Source of the DNA: Coriobacteriia bacterium | GTDB taxonomy: Bacteria; Actinomycetota; Coriobacteriia; Coriobacteriales; UBA8131 | DNA: 34,476 nt | Reading direction: 5' to 3' | NCBI GenBank assembly: GCA_009783245.1 | Contig: WRHL01000012.1 | Location: 1-34,476 of the forward strand | Shown here: positions 15,813 to 24,430 of the stretch, one piece after another | How the letters are laid out: each line of letters begins with the position of its first letter | Numbering within the stretch: position 1 is the first letter of the stretch | The notes under the pieces: model-generated | What the model saw: the letters and a program-made list of their open reading frames with translations, nothing else | Told to the model about the DNA's origin: nothing | Databases searched by the model: none | Translations under genes and position numbers: made by a program

Positions 15813-17102
15813 TTATCCGCCGAGGATATAGCGATGGATATCCTGATTGGTGACATAGAGGAAGAGGAGGACGAGCAGGGCCAGCGCTGTGACCGAGATG
15901 CCGCTCATGACAGAGCTTGGTATCTTCCTGCGGGTGACGCGTTCTATAGTCTCGACGATGATCTTGCCGCCGTCGAGGGGTGGGAAGGGCAGCAGGTTCA
16001 TGAGGCCGATGGAGATCGACAGGGCCGCTGCGAGGTAGATGAAAGGCAGGAAACCCTCTGCCGCGAAGTTGCGTGCCTCAAAGGAGATGCCCACGATGGA
16101 GGTGGACTCGCTGATCACCTCGTTGAAGGTAGCGGGGTTGAAGAGCTTGAGTATCGCCTGAGTCACCAGGCCGATGAAGCCGACAGAGGTGGTGAAAGCC
16201 TCGGAGAATGGGACGGGTCTTTTCTCAAGGCTGGTAGTGACACCAAGCATGGGGCGACCCTCGTTGTCCGCAAGCACAACGCGTAGGTCGCGCAGATCTC
16301 CCTGGTGGTCTATGCAAACCGTCACCTGGTCGCCGGGCTTATGGGCAGCTATACAGGTGGTGAAGGCCTCCCAGGTGTCGATAGGCTGGCCCTCAAAGGA
16401 AACGATGGTATCACCCGGCTGTATGCCGGCTAGTTCAGCAGGACTGCCCGCAACAACGCTCTCAAAGGTTGTTGTGGGCTCCTGGGCGCCCATGAGCATC
16501 ATGCCGCTGGTGAAGATGATGATGGCGAAGATCAGGTTGAAGATGACACCGCCAGCCAGGATGATGACCCTTCTATACCAGGGCGCCGCGTCGTAGGTGA
16601 GCTTGCGCTCTGCGGTGATGTGGGCCTGCGCGTCCTCAACCTGACGCGGTTGTCCCTCTGCGATGAACATGGTCTGGGGCATCAGATAGGTGTAGCGCCC
16701 CTTCTTCTTGACACGTTTGATGGTCCCCCAGTCATGGAGGACATCAAGCGCCTCTTCCAGGTCATAACCCAGCTCTGCCTCTGCGACCAGAGCCTGCTCT
16801 TCCGTGAGGGTGCCGTGCTGTGCCAGGTAGGAGAAGGCTGAGGCGAGATGGGTGTTCTCCTTCATGCCCGCCCCGCCCGCAATCAGGGCATAGCCGCCCA
16901 ACAGGAAGGGGGTGACCCCGAATTTGGTCCCCTTGAAGTGGAAACCGATGTTGGGGCCGGGCAGCCCGATCATGAACTCCTTGACGCGCAGGCCAAAGAG
17001 GCGCGCAGTGGTGAAGTGCCCTAACTCGTGGATAGTCACGATGATAGAGAACATCAGAGCGCCGAAGAATACAACCTTGATACCTTCAAAAACCATTTCC
17101 AT
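15813..17102 (-). CDS. rseP: site-2 zinc metalloprotease (RseP/RasP) with extra domain
   Basis: 429 aa intramembrane protease of family M50 that cleaves anti-sigma factors or signal-peptide remnants within the membrane. TM1 carries the zinc motif HELGH (25-29); the second active-site motif LLPFPPLDGG lies near the C-terminus with three further membrane spans. A single PDZ domain (VVAGSPAELAGIQPGDTIVSF) sits in the middle. Between the GGYAL loop and the second helix (WYRRVIILAGG), where E. coli has ~30 residues, there are ~105; the added segment contains two helices and LDVLHDWGTIKRVKKKGRYT, resembling a winged helix. It lies between dxr and ispG, the usual actinobacterial neighbourhood. Confidence 0.93.
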   Translation of the reverse strand: MEMVFEGIKVVFFGALMFSIIVTIHELGHFTTARLFGLRVKEFMIGLPGPNIGFHFKGTKFGVTPFLLGGYALIAGGAGMKENTHLASAFSYLAQHGTLTEEQALVAEAELGYDLEEALDVLHDWGTIKRVKKKGRYTYLMPQTMFIAEGQPRQVEDAQAHITAERKLTYDAAPWYRRVIILAGGVIFNLIFAIIIFTSGMMLMGAQEPTTTFESVVAGSPAELAGIQPGDTIVSFEGQPIDTWEAFTTCIAAHKPGDQVTVCIDHQGDLRDLRVVLADNEGRPMLGVTTSLEKRPVPFSEAFTTSVGFIGLVTQAILKLFNPATFNEVISESTSIVGISFEARNFAAEGFLPFIYLAAALSISIGLMNLLPFPPLDGGKIIVETIERVTRRKIPSSVMSGISVTALALLVLLFLYVTNQDIHRYILGG

Positions 17103-17144
17103 GTTTGACAGTATACCTGTGGTTGCTCAACTACCAAAGAGGCG

Positions 17145-18323
17145 TTACGCAGTGGACACAAGCTTTAGGGCCTGTTGGCGGGCCCAGGCATCGACTGCTT
17201 CCAGCTGCTCCAACCCACTGACCGCCTCAACGCTGTGCTGCTCCAACACGCCTGCGACGATACGCTCAATGGCAAGGAAACCGCAGTTATTGACGAGAAA
17301 AGCCTGCACAGCGACCTCGTTTGCCGCGTTGAGTACAGCGGGGGCCGTGCCGCCTGCCCTGCCCGCCTCCAAAGCCAGGCGAAGGGCGCCAAAACGCTCC
17401 AGGTCAGGTTCCTCGAAGGTCAACTGGGAGACTTTGGTGAAATCGAGCGGCTGTAGGGGGGTTTGCCAGCGACGAGGATAGGAGAGCGCGAATTGTATGG
17501 GGATGCGCATGTCCGTGACGCCAAGGTGGGCCTTAACGCTGCCGTCGAGGTATTCAACCATGGAGTGGATGCAGCTCTGTGGATGGACTACTATGCGGAT
17601 CCTGTCATAGTCCAGGTTGAACAGATGGTGCGCCTCGATAGCCTCCAGACCCTTATTCATCAGACTCGCGCTGTCGATGGTGATCTTGGGGCCCATGAGC
17701 CAGGTGGGGTGTGCCAGCGCCTGTTCGCGGGAAACCAGCGCCAGCTGCTCGCGCGTCAAGCCGCGGAAGGGCCCGCCGGAGGCAGTGAGCCATATGCGGC
17801 TGACCTCTGATTCCTGCTCCCCCAGCAGACATTGATAGATTGCCGAGTGCTCTGAGTCCACAGGCAACAGGGTATCGTGGTTCGCCAGCGGCATGATGAG
17901 GTCACCGCCCACCACCAGGGATTCCTTGTTGGCCAGCGCCAGGGTCCTCCCCTGCTTGAGTGTTGTGTAGCTGGCTCTGAGGCCGGCAGCCCCCACCAGG
18001 GCGTTCAGTACGATATCGGCTTCCTCCAAGGTAGCCAGGCGCTCGATGGCTGCTGCGCCAAAACCAATGCTGACACTGTCAGGGAACTGGTTCAACGCCG
18101 GACTGTCCTTAAGCTGCTCATCTCCAATAGCCACATACCTGGCTTTGAACTCCTGTGCCTGTGCGGCCAACAGATCGACGTTACGATGGGCTGCCAGGGC
18201 AAGCACCTGGAGAGAGCCGGGATGAGCACGCAGCACCTCGAGGGTCTGGCGGCCAATGGAGCCCGTAGATCCCAGCAGGACAAGATGTCGCTTCTTATCG
18301 TTATGTTCCTGAGTGGCGCTCAT
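17145..18323 (-). CDS. dxr: 1-deoxy-D-xylulose 5-phosphate reductoisomerase
   Basis: 392 aa. Second step of the MEP pathway: NADPH-dependent rearrangement of DXP to MEP, with a divalent metal. NADPH site GSTGSIGRQTLEVL near the N-terminus; ANKESLVVGG; metal ligands within DSEHSAIYQCL; TASGGPFRG; and the substrate-site signature MGPKITIDSASLMNKG. A frame continues 465 bases upstream but only as an overlap with cdsA; the ATG at 18323 is correct because it overlaps the cdsA stop (ATGA) and is followed by the family N-terminus. Confidence 0.96.
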   Translation of the reverse strand: MSATQEHNDKKRHLVLLGSTGSIGRQTLEVLRAHPGSLQVLALAAHRNVDLLAAQAQEFKARYVAIGDEQLKDSPALNQFPDSVSIGFGAAAIERLATLEEADIVLNALVGAAGLRASYTTLKQGRTLALANKESLVVGGDLIMPLANHDTLLPVDSEHSAIYQCLLGEQESEVSRIWLTASGGPFRGLTREQLALVSREQALAHPTWLMGPKITIDSASLMNKGLEAIEAHHLFNLDYDRIRIVVHPQSCIHSMVEYLDGSVKAHLGVTDMRIPIQFALSYPRRWQTPLQPLDFTKVSQLTFEEPDLERFGALRLALEAGRAGGTAPAVLNAANEVAVQAFLVNNCGFLAIERIVAGVLEQHSVEAVSGLEQLEAVDAWARQQALKLVSTA

Positions 18324-19123
18324 AGACCGATGACTCTGAACAGGAGGGAGGCGACGGCGCCTACTACGATAAGTGAGTCGCAACGGTCGAGGAAGCCGCC
18401 GTGGCCGGGCAGGAGGTTGCTGGAGTCCTTGAAGCCGGTGCTGCGCTTGATGCGCGACTCGACGAGGTCTCCCAATATCCCCACCCAACCGCAGGCCAGA
18501 CCGCCGACTATGGCCCAGGCCAGGGTCAGCTCCAGGCCTGGGATGAGGAGGAAGAGGCACCAGACACCCACCGAGCAGAGCATGCCGGCGATGAAGCCTT
18601 CCCAGGATTTCTTGGGTGAGATGCGCGGCGCCATGGGGTGCTTGCCGATCTTTGAGCCAACCAGGTACGCGAACATGTCGTTGCCCCATACCGAGATCAG
18701 TATGCCCACCACCAAAACGCCGCCCCAGAAGCCGGGGACGACCTCTCTGATCATCACCAGGGATGAGAGCATGAGACCGGTGTAGCAAGCGCCGAAGAGC
18801 GTGATGGCGACGTCGGTGATGCGCGCCGGGGTATAGAAGACGTACCAGATGAGCAGGATGGTCGCGAAGAGGACCGTCAGTGACAGGAGGCCGTTGAAGT
18901 GCAGCAGTGCGTAGGCGATGGGATAGAGCGCGGCGACGGTGGTGCCTAAGATCTCATTGGGCAGCTTGGCGTCGGATCGCAGCATGCGGAAGAGCTCAAA
19001 GGCACAGAGGCCCGAGAGCGCTGAGGTCATGATCACTGTGGTGATAGTGCTGAGGAGTGTCAGACCGACAACCAGTATGGCGAAGATGGCGCCGGTGAGC
19101 ACGCGCTTCTTGAGGCTGCCCAT
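18320..19123 (-). CDS. cdsA: phosphatidate cytidylyltransferase
   Basis: 267 aa integral membrane enzyme making CDP-diacylglycerol from phosphatidate and CTP, the precursor used by PgsA at 32683-33399. About seven to eight hydrophobic spans; the C-terminal family signature is clear (GDLVESRIKRS, then KDSSNLLPGHGGFLDRCDS) and PKKSWEG precedes it. The ATG at 19123 leaves a single base after the uppS stop; upstream in-frame sequence is uppS read in another frame. Its stop shares four bases with the dxr start. Confidence 0.95.
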   Translation of the reverse strand: MGSLKKRVLTGAIFAILVVGLTLLSTITTVIMTSALSGLCAFELFRMLRSDAKLPNEILGTTVAALYPIAYALLHFNGLLSLTVLFATILLIWYVFYTPARITDVAITLFGACYTGLMLSSLVMIREVVPGFWGGVLVVGILISVWGNDMFAYLVGSKIGKHPMAPRISPKKSWEGFIAGMLCSVGVWCLFLLIPGLELTLAWAIVGGLACGWVGILGDLVESRIKRSTGFKDSSNLLPGHGGFLDRCDSLIVVGAVASLLFRVIGL

Positions 19124-19124
19124 C

Positions 19125-19898
19125 TCAGACGCCACCAAACCTGCGCTCGCGCTTCTGGAAGGCGAACAGGGCGCGCAGTAACTCATACTTGTCGAAGTCC
19201 GGCCAGAGCGTGGGTGTGATATAGAGCTCACTGTAGGCAAGTTGATAGAGCAGGAAGTTCGAGAGGCGGTACTCCCCGCTGGTGCGGATGACCAGCTCCG
19301 GGTCAGGGATGCCGACTGTCTCAAGCAGCTGCGCAAAGTCTTCTGGGGTGAATGCGTCGATCTGCGCCGCATCCAGCTCGCCGGCCAGCGCGCGGTGCGC
19401 GAGCTTCTGCGCGGCAGCGGTTATCTCAAGACGGGAGCCGTAGTTAACGGCTATGATCAGGGTCATGCCAGTGTTGTTCTTGGTGTAGCGGGCCGCCTCC
19501 TCAAAGGTGACGCGGGTGGTGGTGGGGAGGATCGAGAGGTCGCCGATGGTCTTTATGCGCACCTGCTCCTCGTTAAGGCCGTCCAGCTCTGCTGCCAGGG
19601 TATTGGCGAACAGGGACATGAGGGTCCTGACCTCGTCTTTGGGCCTCAGCCAGTTCTCCGTGGAGAAGCTGAAGATGGTAAGGTAGCGGATGCCCAGGTC
19701 ATTACTCGTGCGGATCAGCGCCCGGACTCCCTCGATGCCAGCCTTGTGCCCAAAAGCCCGGTTCTTTCCCCGCTGTTGCGCCCAACGCCCATTGCCATCC
19801 ATGATGACCGCGATATGCAGCGGGATGCGCTCAGGGTCGAATGCCGTAAGGTCGATGTCTGACGGAGGAGACTCAAAGAGCTTGGTAAGCTTGTCCAA
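19125..19898 (-). CDS. uppS: isoprenyl (undecaprenyl) diphosphate synthase
   Basis: 257 aa cis-prenyltransferase that extends FPP with IPP to the lipid carrier for peptidoglycan. The catalytic region IAVIMDGNGRWA has the essential Asp; FGHKAGIEGVR, FSFSTENWLRP and the C-terminal PDPELVIRTSGEYRLSNFL with LYITPTLWPDF are standard. The reading frame begins with TTG at 19898, with GGAGG embedded in the last codons of frr; no in-frame ATG or GTG is available before the conserved domain. Actinobacteria often carry two homologues of different chain length, so product length is uncertain. Confidence 0.94.
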   Translation of the reverse strand: MDKLTKLFESPPSDIDLTAFDPERIPLHIAVIMDGNGRWAQQRGKNRAFGHKAGIEGVRALIRTSNDLGIRYLTIFSFSTENWLRPKDEVRTLMSLFANTLAAELDGLNEEQVRIKTIGDLSILPTTTRVTFEEAARYTKNNTGMTLIIAVNYGSRLEITAAAQKLAHRALAGELDAAQIDAFTPEDFAQLLETVGIPDPELVIRTSGEYRLSNFLLYQLAYSELYITPTLWPDFDKYELLRALFAFQKRERRFGGV

Positions 19899-19903
19899 AC
19901 CGG

Positions 19904-20461
19904 TCAGACCTCCATCACCTCTGCCTCTTTGCGTTTGAGGAGCTCATCCACTTCTGCGATGTGCTTATCAGTGAGCTTTTGGATCCTCTCCTCTGCGCGG
20001 TGTACCTCGTCTTTTGAGACGTCCGCATCCTTGATCAGGCGCTCGAGCTTGGAGTTCGCGTCACGGCGCTCATTGCGGACGGCTATCTTGGCCTCCTCAG
20101 CGATATGTCTGCACTGTTTGACCAGCTCCTTGCGGCGCTCCTCGGTAGGTGGCGGGAACGGCAGGCGTATGATGCCACCATCATTGGAAGGCATGATGCC
20201 CAGGTCACTGGCCTGTATGGCTTTGACCACGTCGTTGACTATCTGCTTGTCCCAGGGTTCCACAACCAAAAGGTGCGCCTCAGGCGTCTTGATGCTCGCT
20301 ATCTGCGTTATGGGGGTCTGCGCCCCATAGTAGCTCACCGAGATGCGCTCCAGCATAGCTGCGGAGGCGCGTCCGGTGCGAACGGTGGAAAACTCGTGGC
20401 TGAGGTTTGTGATGGTCTTATCCATCTTCTCAGTGGCAGCACCGATGATGTCTTCGATCAT
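19904..20461 (-). CDS. frr: ribosome recycling factor
   Basis: 185 aa, exact family length. It splits the post-termination ribosome with EF-G. The N-terminal helix, FSTVRTGRASAAML, domain II (PITQIASI...PWDKQIVNDV), SNDGGIIRLPFPPPTEERRKELVK and the C-terminal helix pair are all typical. A strong GGAGG lies 5 bases before the ATG. It follows pyrH by 9 bases and precedes uppS by 5. Confidence 0.97.
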   Translation of the reverse strand: MIEDIIGAATEKMDKTITNLSHEFSTVRTGRASAAMLERISVSYYGAQTPITQIASIKTPEAHLLVVEPWDKQIVNDVVKAIQASDLGIMPSNDGGIIRLPFPPPTEERRKELVKQCRHIAEEAKIAVRNERRDANSKLERLIKDADVSKDEVHRAEERIQKLTDKHIAEVDELLKRKEAEVMEV

Positions 20462-20470
20462 AAGGTCCTC

Positions 20471-21184
20471 CTAATAGATTGTGGTCCCGACGGGCTCACC
20501 GCACAGGACCGCCTCCATATTGCCCTCCTTGAGCAGGCTGAATACAATCAGCGGCAGCTTATTATCCATGCAGAGCGAGATAGCCGTGGAGTCCATGACG
20601 TGCAGCTCCCTGGTCAGGACATCAAGATAGCTGATGCGCTCAAAGCGTTCTGCAGAGGGGTTCTTCATGGGGTCGCTGTCATAGACCCCGTCTACCTTGG
20701 TCGCCTTCAAGAGCACGTCCGCATTGATCTCACAGGCGCGCAGCGCAGCGGAGGTGTCCGTGGTGAAATAGGGGTTGCTGGTACCCGCGGCGAAGATCAC
20801 AACCCGCCCCTTCTCCAGGTGCCGGATGGCCTTGCGACGGATATAGGTCTCGGCGATCTCCTGCATGGCAATGGCGCTCTGGACCCGCGTGAACACGCCG
20901 GCGCGCTCGAGCGCCTCCTGCAACGCCAATGCGTTCATCACCGTGGCAAGCATGCCGATGTAGTCTGCCTGGCTGCGGTCCATACCCTCAGTGGAAGCCG
21001 CCATACCGCGGAAGATATTGCCCCCGCCAACGGTGATGGCTAGCTCGATGCCTTTGTCCTTGATGCTCTTGATCTGGTTGGCAAGCCCGGTGATCACCTT
21101 GGGATCGATACCGTATCCCTGATCCCCGGCCAGATGCTCGCCGGATAACTTGAGAAGTGCCCGCTTGTAGATGAAGTCAGCCAC
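20471..21184 (-). CDS. pyrH: uridylate kinase
   Basis: 237 aa bacterial UMP kinase of the amino-acid kinase fold, making UDP for nucleotide, cell-wall and RNA synthesis. LLKLSGEHL near the N-terminus, [41 protein letters not shown] and [13 protein letters not shown] are diagnostic. The GTG at 21184 is preferred: AAAGGAGAGCT precedes it and the family N-terminus follows; an upstream ATG at 21223 would add 13 unsupported residues. Confidence 0.96.
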   Translation of the reverse strand: MADFIYKRALLKLSGEHLAGDQGYGIDPKVITGLANQIKSIKDKGIELAITVGGGNIFRGMAASTEGMDRSQADYIGMLATVMNALALQEALERAGVFTRVQSAIAMQEIAETYIRRKAIRHLEKGRVVIFAAGTSNPYFTTDTSAALRACEINADVLLKATKVDGVYDSDPMKNPSAERFERISYLDVLTRELHVMDSTAISLCMDNKLPLIVFSLLKEGNMEAVLCGEPVGTTIY

Positions 21185-21231
21185 AGCTCTCCTTTGTCCG
21201 CACGTATATTTCTGCTCGTGCAACTATAGCA

Positions 21232-21267
21232 AAAGCGGGCATATCCCGTAGAGGACACCCCCGCTTT
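21232..21267 (-). terminator. hairpin between tsf and pyrH
   Basis: Arms AAAGCGGG (21232-21239 on plus) and CCCGCTTT (21260-21267) pair across a 20-base loop; on the minus strand the stem is followed by UUUUGC. It could end part of the rpsB-tsf transcripts before pyrH. The T-run is short and the loop large. Confidence 0.4.
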
Positions 21268-21294
21268 CCTTTAAATAACGATAAGTACAGCGCC

Positions 21295-22167
21295 TTATCC
21301 CTGCCCAACTTCAAAGCGGTCGAAACCGATGACTTCGATACTGTCGCCCAGTGACTTTGCCACGCTATCGATGACAGCCTGCACGGTCTGATCGGGATCC
21401 TTTACAAAGGCCTGCTCGACAAGGGTGTTCTCCTGATAGAACTTCTTCAGGTTGCCCTCGGCGATCTTCTCCTGGATCGCTTCAGGTTTGCCGGACTCTG
21501 CCGCCTTTGCCTTGTAGATCGCCATCTCATGCTCTATAAGCTCCGCGGAGAAGCCTTCGCGGGTGACTGCACCCGGATTGGCTGCCGCAACCTGCATGGC
21601 AATGTCCTTTGCCATGATCTTGAAAGCCTCAGCCTGTGCCGTAGCGGCTTGACCGAGCTTGAACTGCACCAATATGCCCAATCGACCGCCACCATGGATG
21701 TAGGAGGAGATTGCGCCGACATCAACGGTCCGTCGCACAAAACGGCTGATCTGGATGTTCTCGCCTATGGTGTGTATAGCCGCAGTGAGCAGGTCTTCTA
21801 TGGTCTCCCCCTCAACAACTACCGCCTTGAGTGCATCGATGTCAGCGGGGTCAGTATCCAAGACGGTCTTGGCGATCTTCGCTACGTATCCCCCGAAGAT
21901 CTCGTTACGTGAGACGAAGTCCGTCTCGCAGTTGACCTCTACCAGCGAAGCGGACCTGCCATCCTCAGCGACCAGGACTGCTGCCAGTCCCTCGTTGGTC
22001 GCACGGCCGGCCTTCTTGGCTGCCACGGCTAATCCGCGGGTACGGAGGACGTCTACCGCTTTATCCATGTCACCTTCGGCCTCAACGAGCGCCTTCTTGC
22101 ACTCCATCATTCCGGCGCCGGTGCTTTCCCGCAGCTCCTTGACTTGTGAAGCAGTTATCTCTGCCAT
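21295..22167 (-). CDS. tsf: translation elongation factor Ts
   Basis: 290 aa nucleotide-exchange factor for EF-Tu. N-terminal UBA-like module (ITASQVKELRESTGAGMMECKKAL), then the core with VNCETDFVSRNE, the Asp-Phe pair that enters the EF-Tu GTP site, and GRLGILVQ; the C-terminus is a complete second subdomain. AGGAAGGGAATCAAC precedes the ATG at 22167. Coupled to rpsB 43 bases upstream, the near-universal arrangement. Confidence 0.97.
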   Translation of the reverse strand: MAEITASQVKELRESTGAGMMECKKALVEAEGDMDKAVDVLRTRGLAVAAKKAGRATNEGLAAVLVAEDGRSASLVEVNCETDFVSRNEIFGGYVAKIAKTVLDTDPADIDALKAVVVEGETIEDLLTAAIHTIGENIQISRFVRRTVDVGAISSYIHGGGRLGILVQFKLGQAATAQAEAFKIMAKDIAMQVAAANPGAVTREGFSAELIEHEMAIYKAKAAESGKPEAIQEKIAEGNLKKFYQENTLVEQAFVKDPDQTVQAVIDSVAKSLGDSIEVIGFDRFEVGQG

Positions 22168-22210
22168 GTTGATTCCCTTCCTCTTTTGCGTATATGAGTG
22201 GGCCGCCAGG

Positions 22211-23194
22211 TTACTCGGCCGCTTCTTCCTTCTCGGTTGGCTCCTCGACGGGTTCGGTTGTCTCTGCTGCCTCGCTGACTTCCTCAACCGCCTCCGTTAT
22301 ATCCCCCTCAGCCTCTGCCTGCTCTTCACCTTCAGCTGCCGGGGCGTCCTTCTCGGCTTCTTCTTCAAGCAGCTCTTCCGCGATCTCAGCCACAGGCTCT
22401 GCGGAGGTCTTGCTCACGTCATGCGGCGATACCTCAGCCTCTGCGTCCTCTGCGGCTTCAGGCTCTAGTGTCTCATCGCCGGCGTCCATCTCCTCTTCGC
22501 TTATCCCGGTCAGGTCTGTTCCGGCGATCACAGCGTCGGCGATGACCTCGCACAGCAGCGAGACCGAACGTATGGCGTCGTCGTTCGCAGGGATGCCGAA
22601 ATCAACCTCGTCCGGATCAGCATTGGTGTCGATGATGCCGATTACCGGGATTCCCAAACGATGCGCCTCATGGATGGCGATCTCCTCGCGCTTGGTATCC
22701 ACCACGAAGATGGCCTGAGGTACAGCCCTCATGTTGCGTACGCCGTTCAGATTGGTCTGCAGTTTGCCAAGCTCCTTGCGCAGCAGGATCTGCTCCTTCT
22801 TGGGAAGCGCGGCCATCCTGCCATCAGCATCCATAGCCTCCAGCTCCTCCATATAGGTCACCCGCGAGCGGATGGTCACAAAGTTGGTAAGCATTCCACC
22901 TAGCCAACGGGCGTTGACATAGGGCATGCCGCACCGGTCAGCATTCACGGCAACGGCCTCCTGGGCTTGTTTCTTAGTCCCCACAAAGAGCAGGGCGCCA
23001 CCGCGCGCGGCGAGGTCCTTGACAAAGGTGTAGGTCTTATCCAGTTCTATGAGGGTCTGTTTTAGATCGATGATGTAGATGCCGTTGCGGTCGCCAAAGA
23101 TGTAGGGTTTCATCTTGGGATTCCACCGGCGAGTCTGGTGTCCAAAGTGGACGGCCGCATCCAACAGCGACCTGATACTGACAGTCGTAGCCAT
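22211..23194 (-). CDS. rpsB: 30S ribosomal protein S2 with long acidic tail
   Basis: 327 aa. The S2 core occupies about residues 1-230 ([71 protein letters not shown]). Past it come ~95 residues almost entirely Glu, Ala, Asp, Pro and Thr with very few basic residues, likely disordered. S2 sits at the head-body junction of the small subunit and recruits S1. A strong AAGGAGAG ribosome binding site fixes the ATG at 23194. The leader at 23195-23344 is rich in hairpins. Such tails exist in some actinobacterial S2 proteins; their job is not settled. Confidence 0.96.
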   Translation of the reverse strand: MATTVSIRSLLDAAVHFGHQTRRWNPKMKPYIFGDRNGIYIIDLKQTLIELDKTYTFVKDLAARGGALLFVGTKKQAQEAVAVNADRCGMPYVNARWLGGMLTNFVTIRSRVTYMEELEAMDADGRMAALPKKEQILLRKELGKLQTNLNGVRNMRAVPQAIFVVDTKREEIAIHEAHRLGIPVIGIIDTNADPDEVDFGIPANDDAIRSVSLLCEVIADAVIAGTDLTGISEEEMDAGDETLEPEAAEDAEAEVSPHDVSKTSAEPVAEIAEELLEEEAEKDAPAAEGEEQAEAEGDITEAVEEVSEAAETTEPVEEPTEKEEAAE

Positions 23195-23220
23195 TCTTCT
23201 CTCCTTTTTTGTTGTTGCCA

Positions 23221-23292
23221 GGTTAGAAGCCCTAACCCAGCCCTCTGCCTGGCTCAACCCCTAGACCGCAACCCTTGCGGGCCACATGCGGT
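23221..23292 (-). promoter_or_regulatory. structured 5' leader of rpsB
   Basis: Upstream of rpsB three potential stems are visible: 23221-23226 with 23232-23237; 23266-23271 with 23275-23280 (CCGCAA/TTGCGG); and a mutually exclusive pairing of 23265-23270 with 23287-23292 (ACCGCA/TGCGGT). Competing stems next to an r-protein gene suggest autogenous control by S2, but I cannot match a known leader class. Confidence 0.35.
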
Positions 23293-23344
23293 TAGAGTCC
23301 TCAGGCATGCGTAATAGACGAACCGACCCATTTTAGCAGAACAA

Positions 23345-23884
23345 CTAGTCTGAGTCGACGAGGTCTTTCAATTTGGCAAAGGGGCTGTCGGGGTTGGGTT
23401 TTTGGGCACAATCGCAGCTCTCGGTATTCAGGTTGACGCCGCACCTGGGACAAAGCCCCGCGCAGTCCTCACTGCAGAGCAGCACCTGTGGCAGCTCATA
23501 GATGATAGCCGCGGTAATGGGCACCGCCAGGTCGACAACGCCATCCGCTCCCACCGCGGTGAATTCATCGTCAGACAGCCCCAGCTCCTGCTCGTCGGGC
23601 TTAAGGATATAGTATCCCTCAACCTCTCCCTCAACAGCAAAGGCCGCCTCCTCAAGACAGCGCGCGCACTCCGAGACCCCCTCGCCTTGGGCAAGGCCAC
23701 GTAACAGCACACCATCACCGGTATTCCTCAACTCAAGCTGGTAGGATATCCCGGCTCTGAGCTGGAATACCTGGTAGCCGCGGCGTATCTGCTCAAGCAT
23801 CAATACGCCCTCAAGCTCCCGCTGTGAGCCGGTTTCCTCCAGTTCAGGGAGCAGTCTGAAAGGCAGATCAACTTGTTCGGTCAT
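23345..23884 (-). CDS. DUF177 (YceD-like) protein
   Basis: 179 aa. The family, E. coli YceD, is implicated in 23S rRNA accumulation and is normally translated with ribosomal protein L32. Visible marks are SECARCLEEA mid-protein and the C-terminal cysteine cluster CAGLCPRCGVNLNTESCDC, a probable zinc site. The ATG at 23884 is preferred to one at 23917 because the latter lies inside a terminator-like hairpin. No rpmF follows: the next 150 bases are the rpsB leader. Confidence 0.88.
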   Translation of the reverse strand: MTEQVDLPFRLLPELEETGSQRELEGVLMLEQIRRGYQVFQLRAGISYQLELRNTGDGVLLRGLAQGEGVSECARCLEEAAFAVEGEVEGYYILKPDEQELGLSDDEFTAVGADGVVDLAVPITAAIIYELPQVLLCSEDCAGLCPRCGVNLNTESCDCAQKPNPDSPFAKLKDLVDSD

Positions 23885-23907
23885 AGGAGTCTCTTTCAAT
23901 ACGATAA

Positions 23908-23948
23908 GAACCCGCATCGAGAACCTGGTAGCTCAGCGATGCGGGCTC
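23908..23948 (-). terminator. terminator or attenuator hairpin ahead of DUF177
   Basis: A 12-bp stem (23908-23919 with 23937-23948, core CCCGCATCG/CGATGCGGG, one G-U pair) closes a 17-base loop; on the minus strand UUCUUAU follows. It sits just past the stop of the coiled-coil gene and 24 bases before the DUF177 start. Confidence 0.6.
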
Positions 23949-23965
23949 TCTGTTTTCCTTCTCTG

Positions 23966-24430
23966 CTAGCGGGAGGCTTTGTTATTGAGCCTCTCCCGGC
24001 AGCGACGTACGTTCTCATTGAGTGAGTCGAGTGTGGACTCGATATGCGAGAAGACGTTATCCGCATAGTCCTCGGCGCCGGCACGCGTCTCGCGCTCCAT
24101 CTCGCGTGCATCAGCCAATACGTTCTCGGCCTGTTGCTGAGCGATCCTGACGATCTCCTGCTCGCTGGCAATGATGAGGGCCTGGTTACGGGCATCCTCA
24201 AGGATGCGGTTACACTCTGCCTCGGTATCTTCGAGCAGGCCCTGTCGCTCGCGGACTATCTGGCGGGCCTGAGAGAACTCAACGGGAAAACTCTGTCTGA
24301 TCTCGTCGATAATATCCAGAGCCGGAGCCACATCGATCTGTCTTCTATCACGATTCCCTAATGCTGGTTTACCATCCTCAATGAGATCAGATAGCTCATC
24401 GAGTAATGACAACACTCCCGTTTCATCCAT
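23966..24430 (-). CDS. DivIVA-like coiled-coil protein (Rv2927c family)
   Basis: 154 aa, mostly helical. VLSLLDELSDLIEDG at the start, ALDIIDEIRQSFPVEFSQAR and the long charged helix (QIVRERQGLLEDTEAE, RILEDARNQA, VLADAREMERETRAG) match the actinobacterial family of M. tuberculosis Rv2927c, coded beside DUF177 and rpmF and loosely related to DivIVA and F0 b-subunits. A scaffold role in growth or division is an inference from fold. ATG 24430 has GAAGGGATTGAAC upstream. Confidence 0.82.
   Translation of the reverse strand: MDETGVLSLLDELSDLIEDGKPALGNRDRRQIDVAPALDIIDEIRQSFPVEFSQARQIVRERQGLLEDTEAECNRILEDARNQALIIASEQEIVRIAQQQAENVLADAREMERETRAGAEDYADNVFSHIESTLDSLNENVRRCRERLNNKASR

Noticed and set aside
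18324-18788. 155-residue N-terminal extension of dxr
   Set aside because: It overlaps cdsA in another frame, has Arg/Pro-rich nonsense composition, and the true ATG overlaps the cdsA stop.
19124-19372. 83-residue N-terminal extension of cdsA
   Set aside because: Read through uppS in another frame; Ser/Arg-rich and absent from the family.
23195-23344. A hidden rpmF (L32) gene after DUF177
   Set aside because: The interval is 150 bases, shorter than L32 needs, and no CxxC-type short frame is visible.
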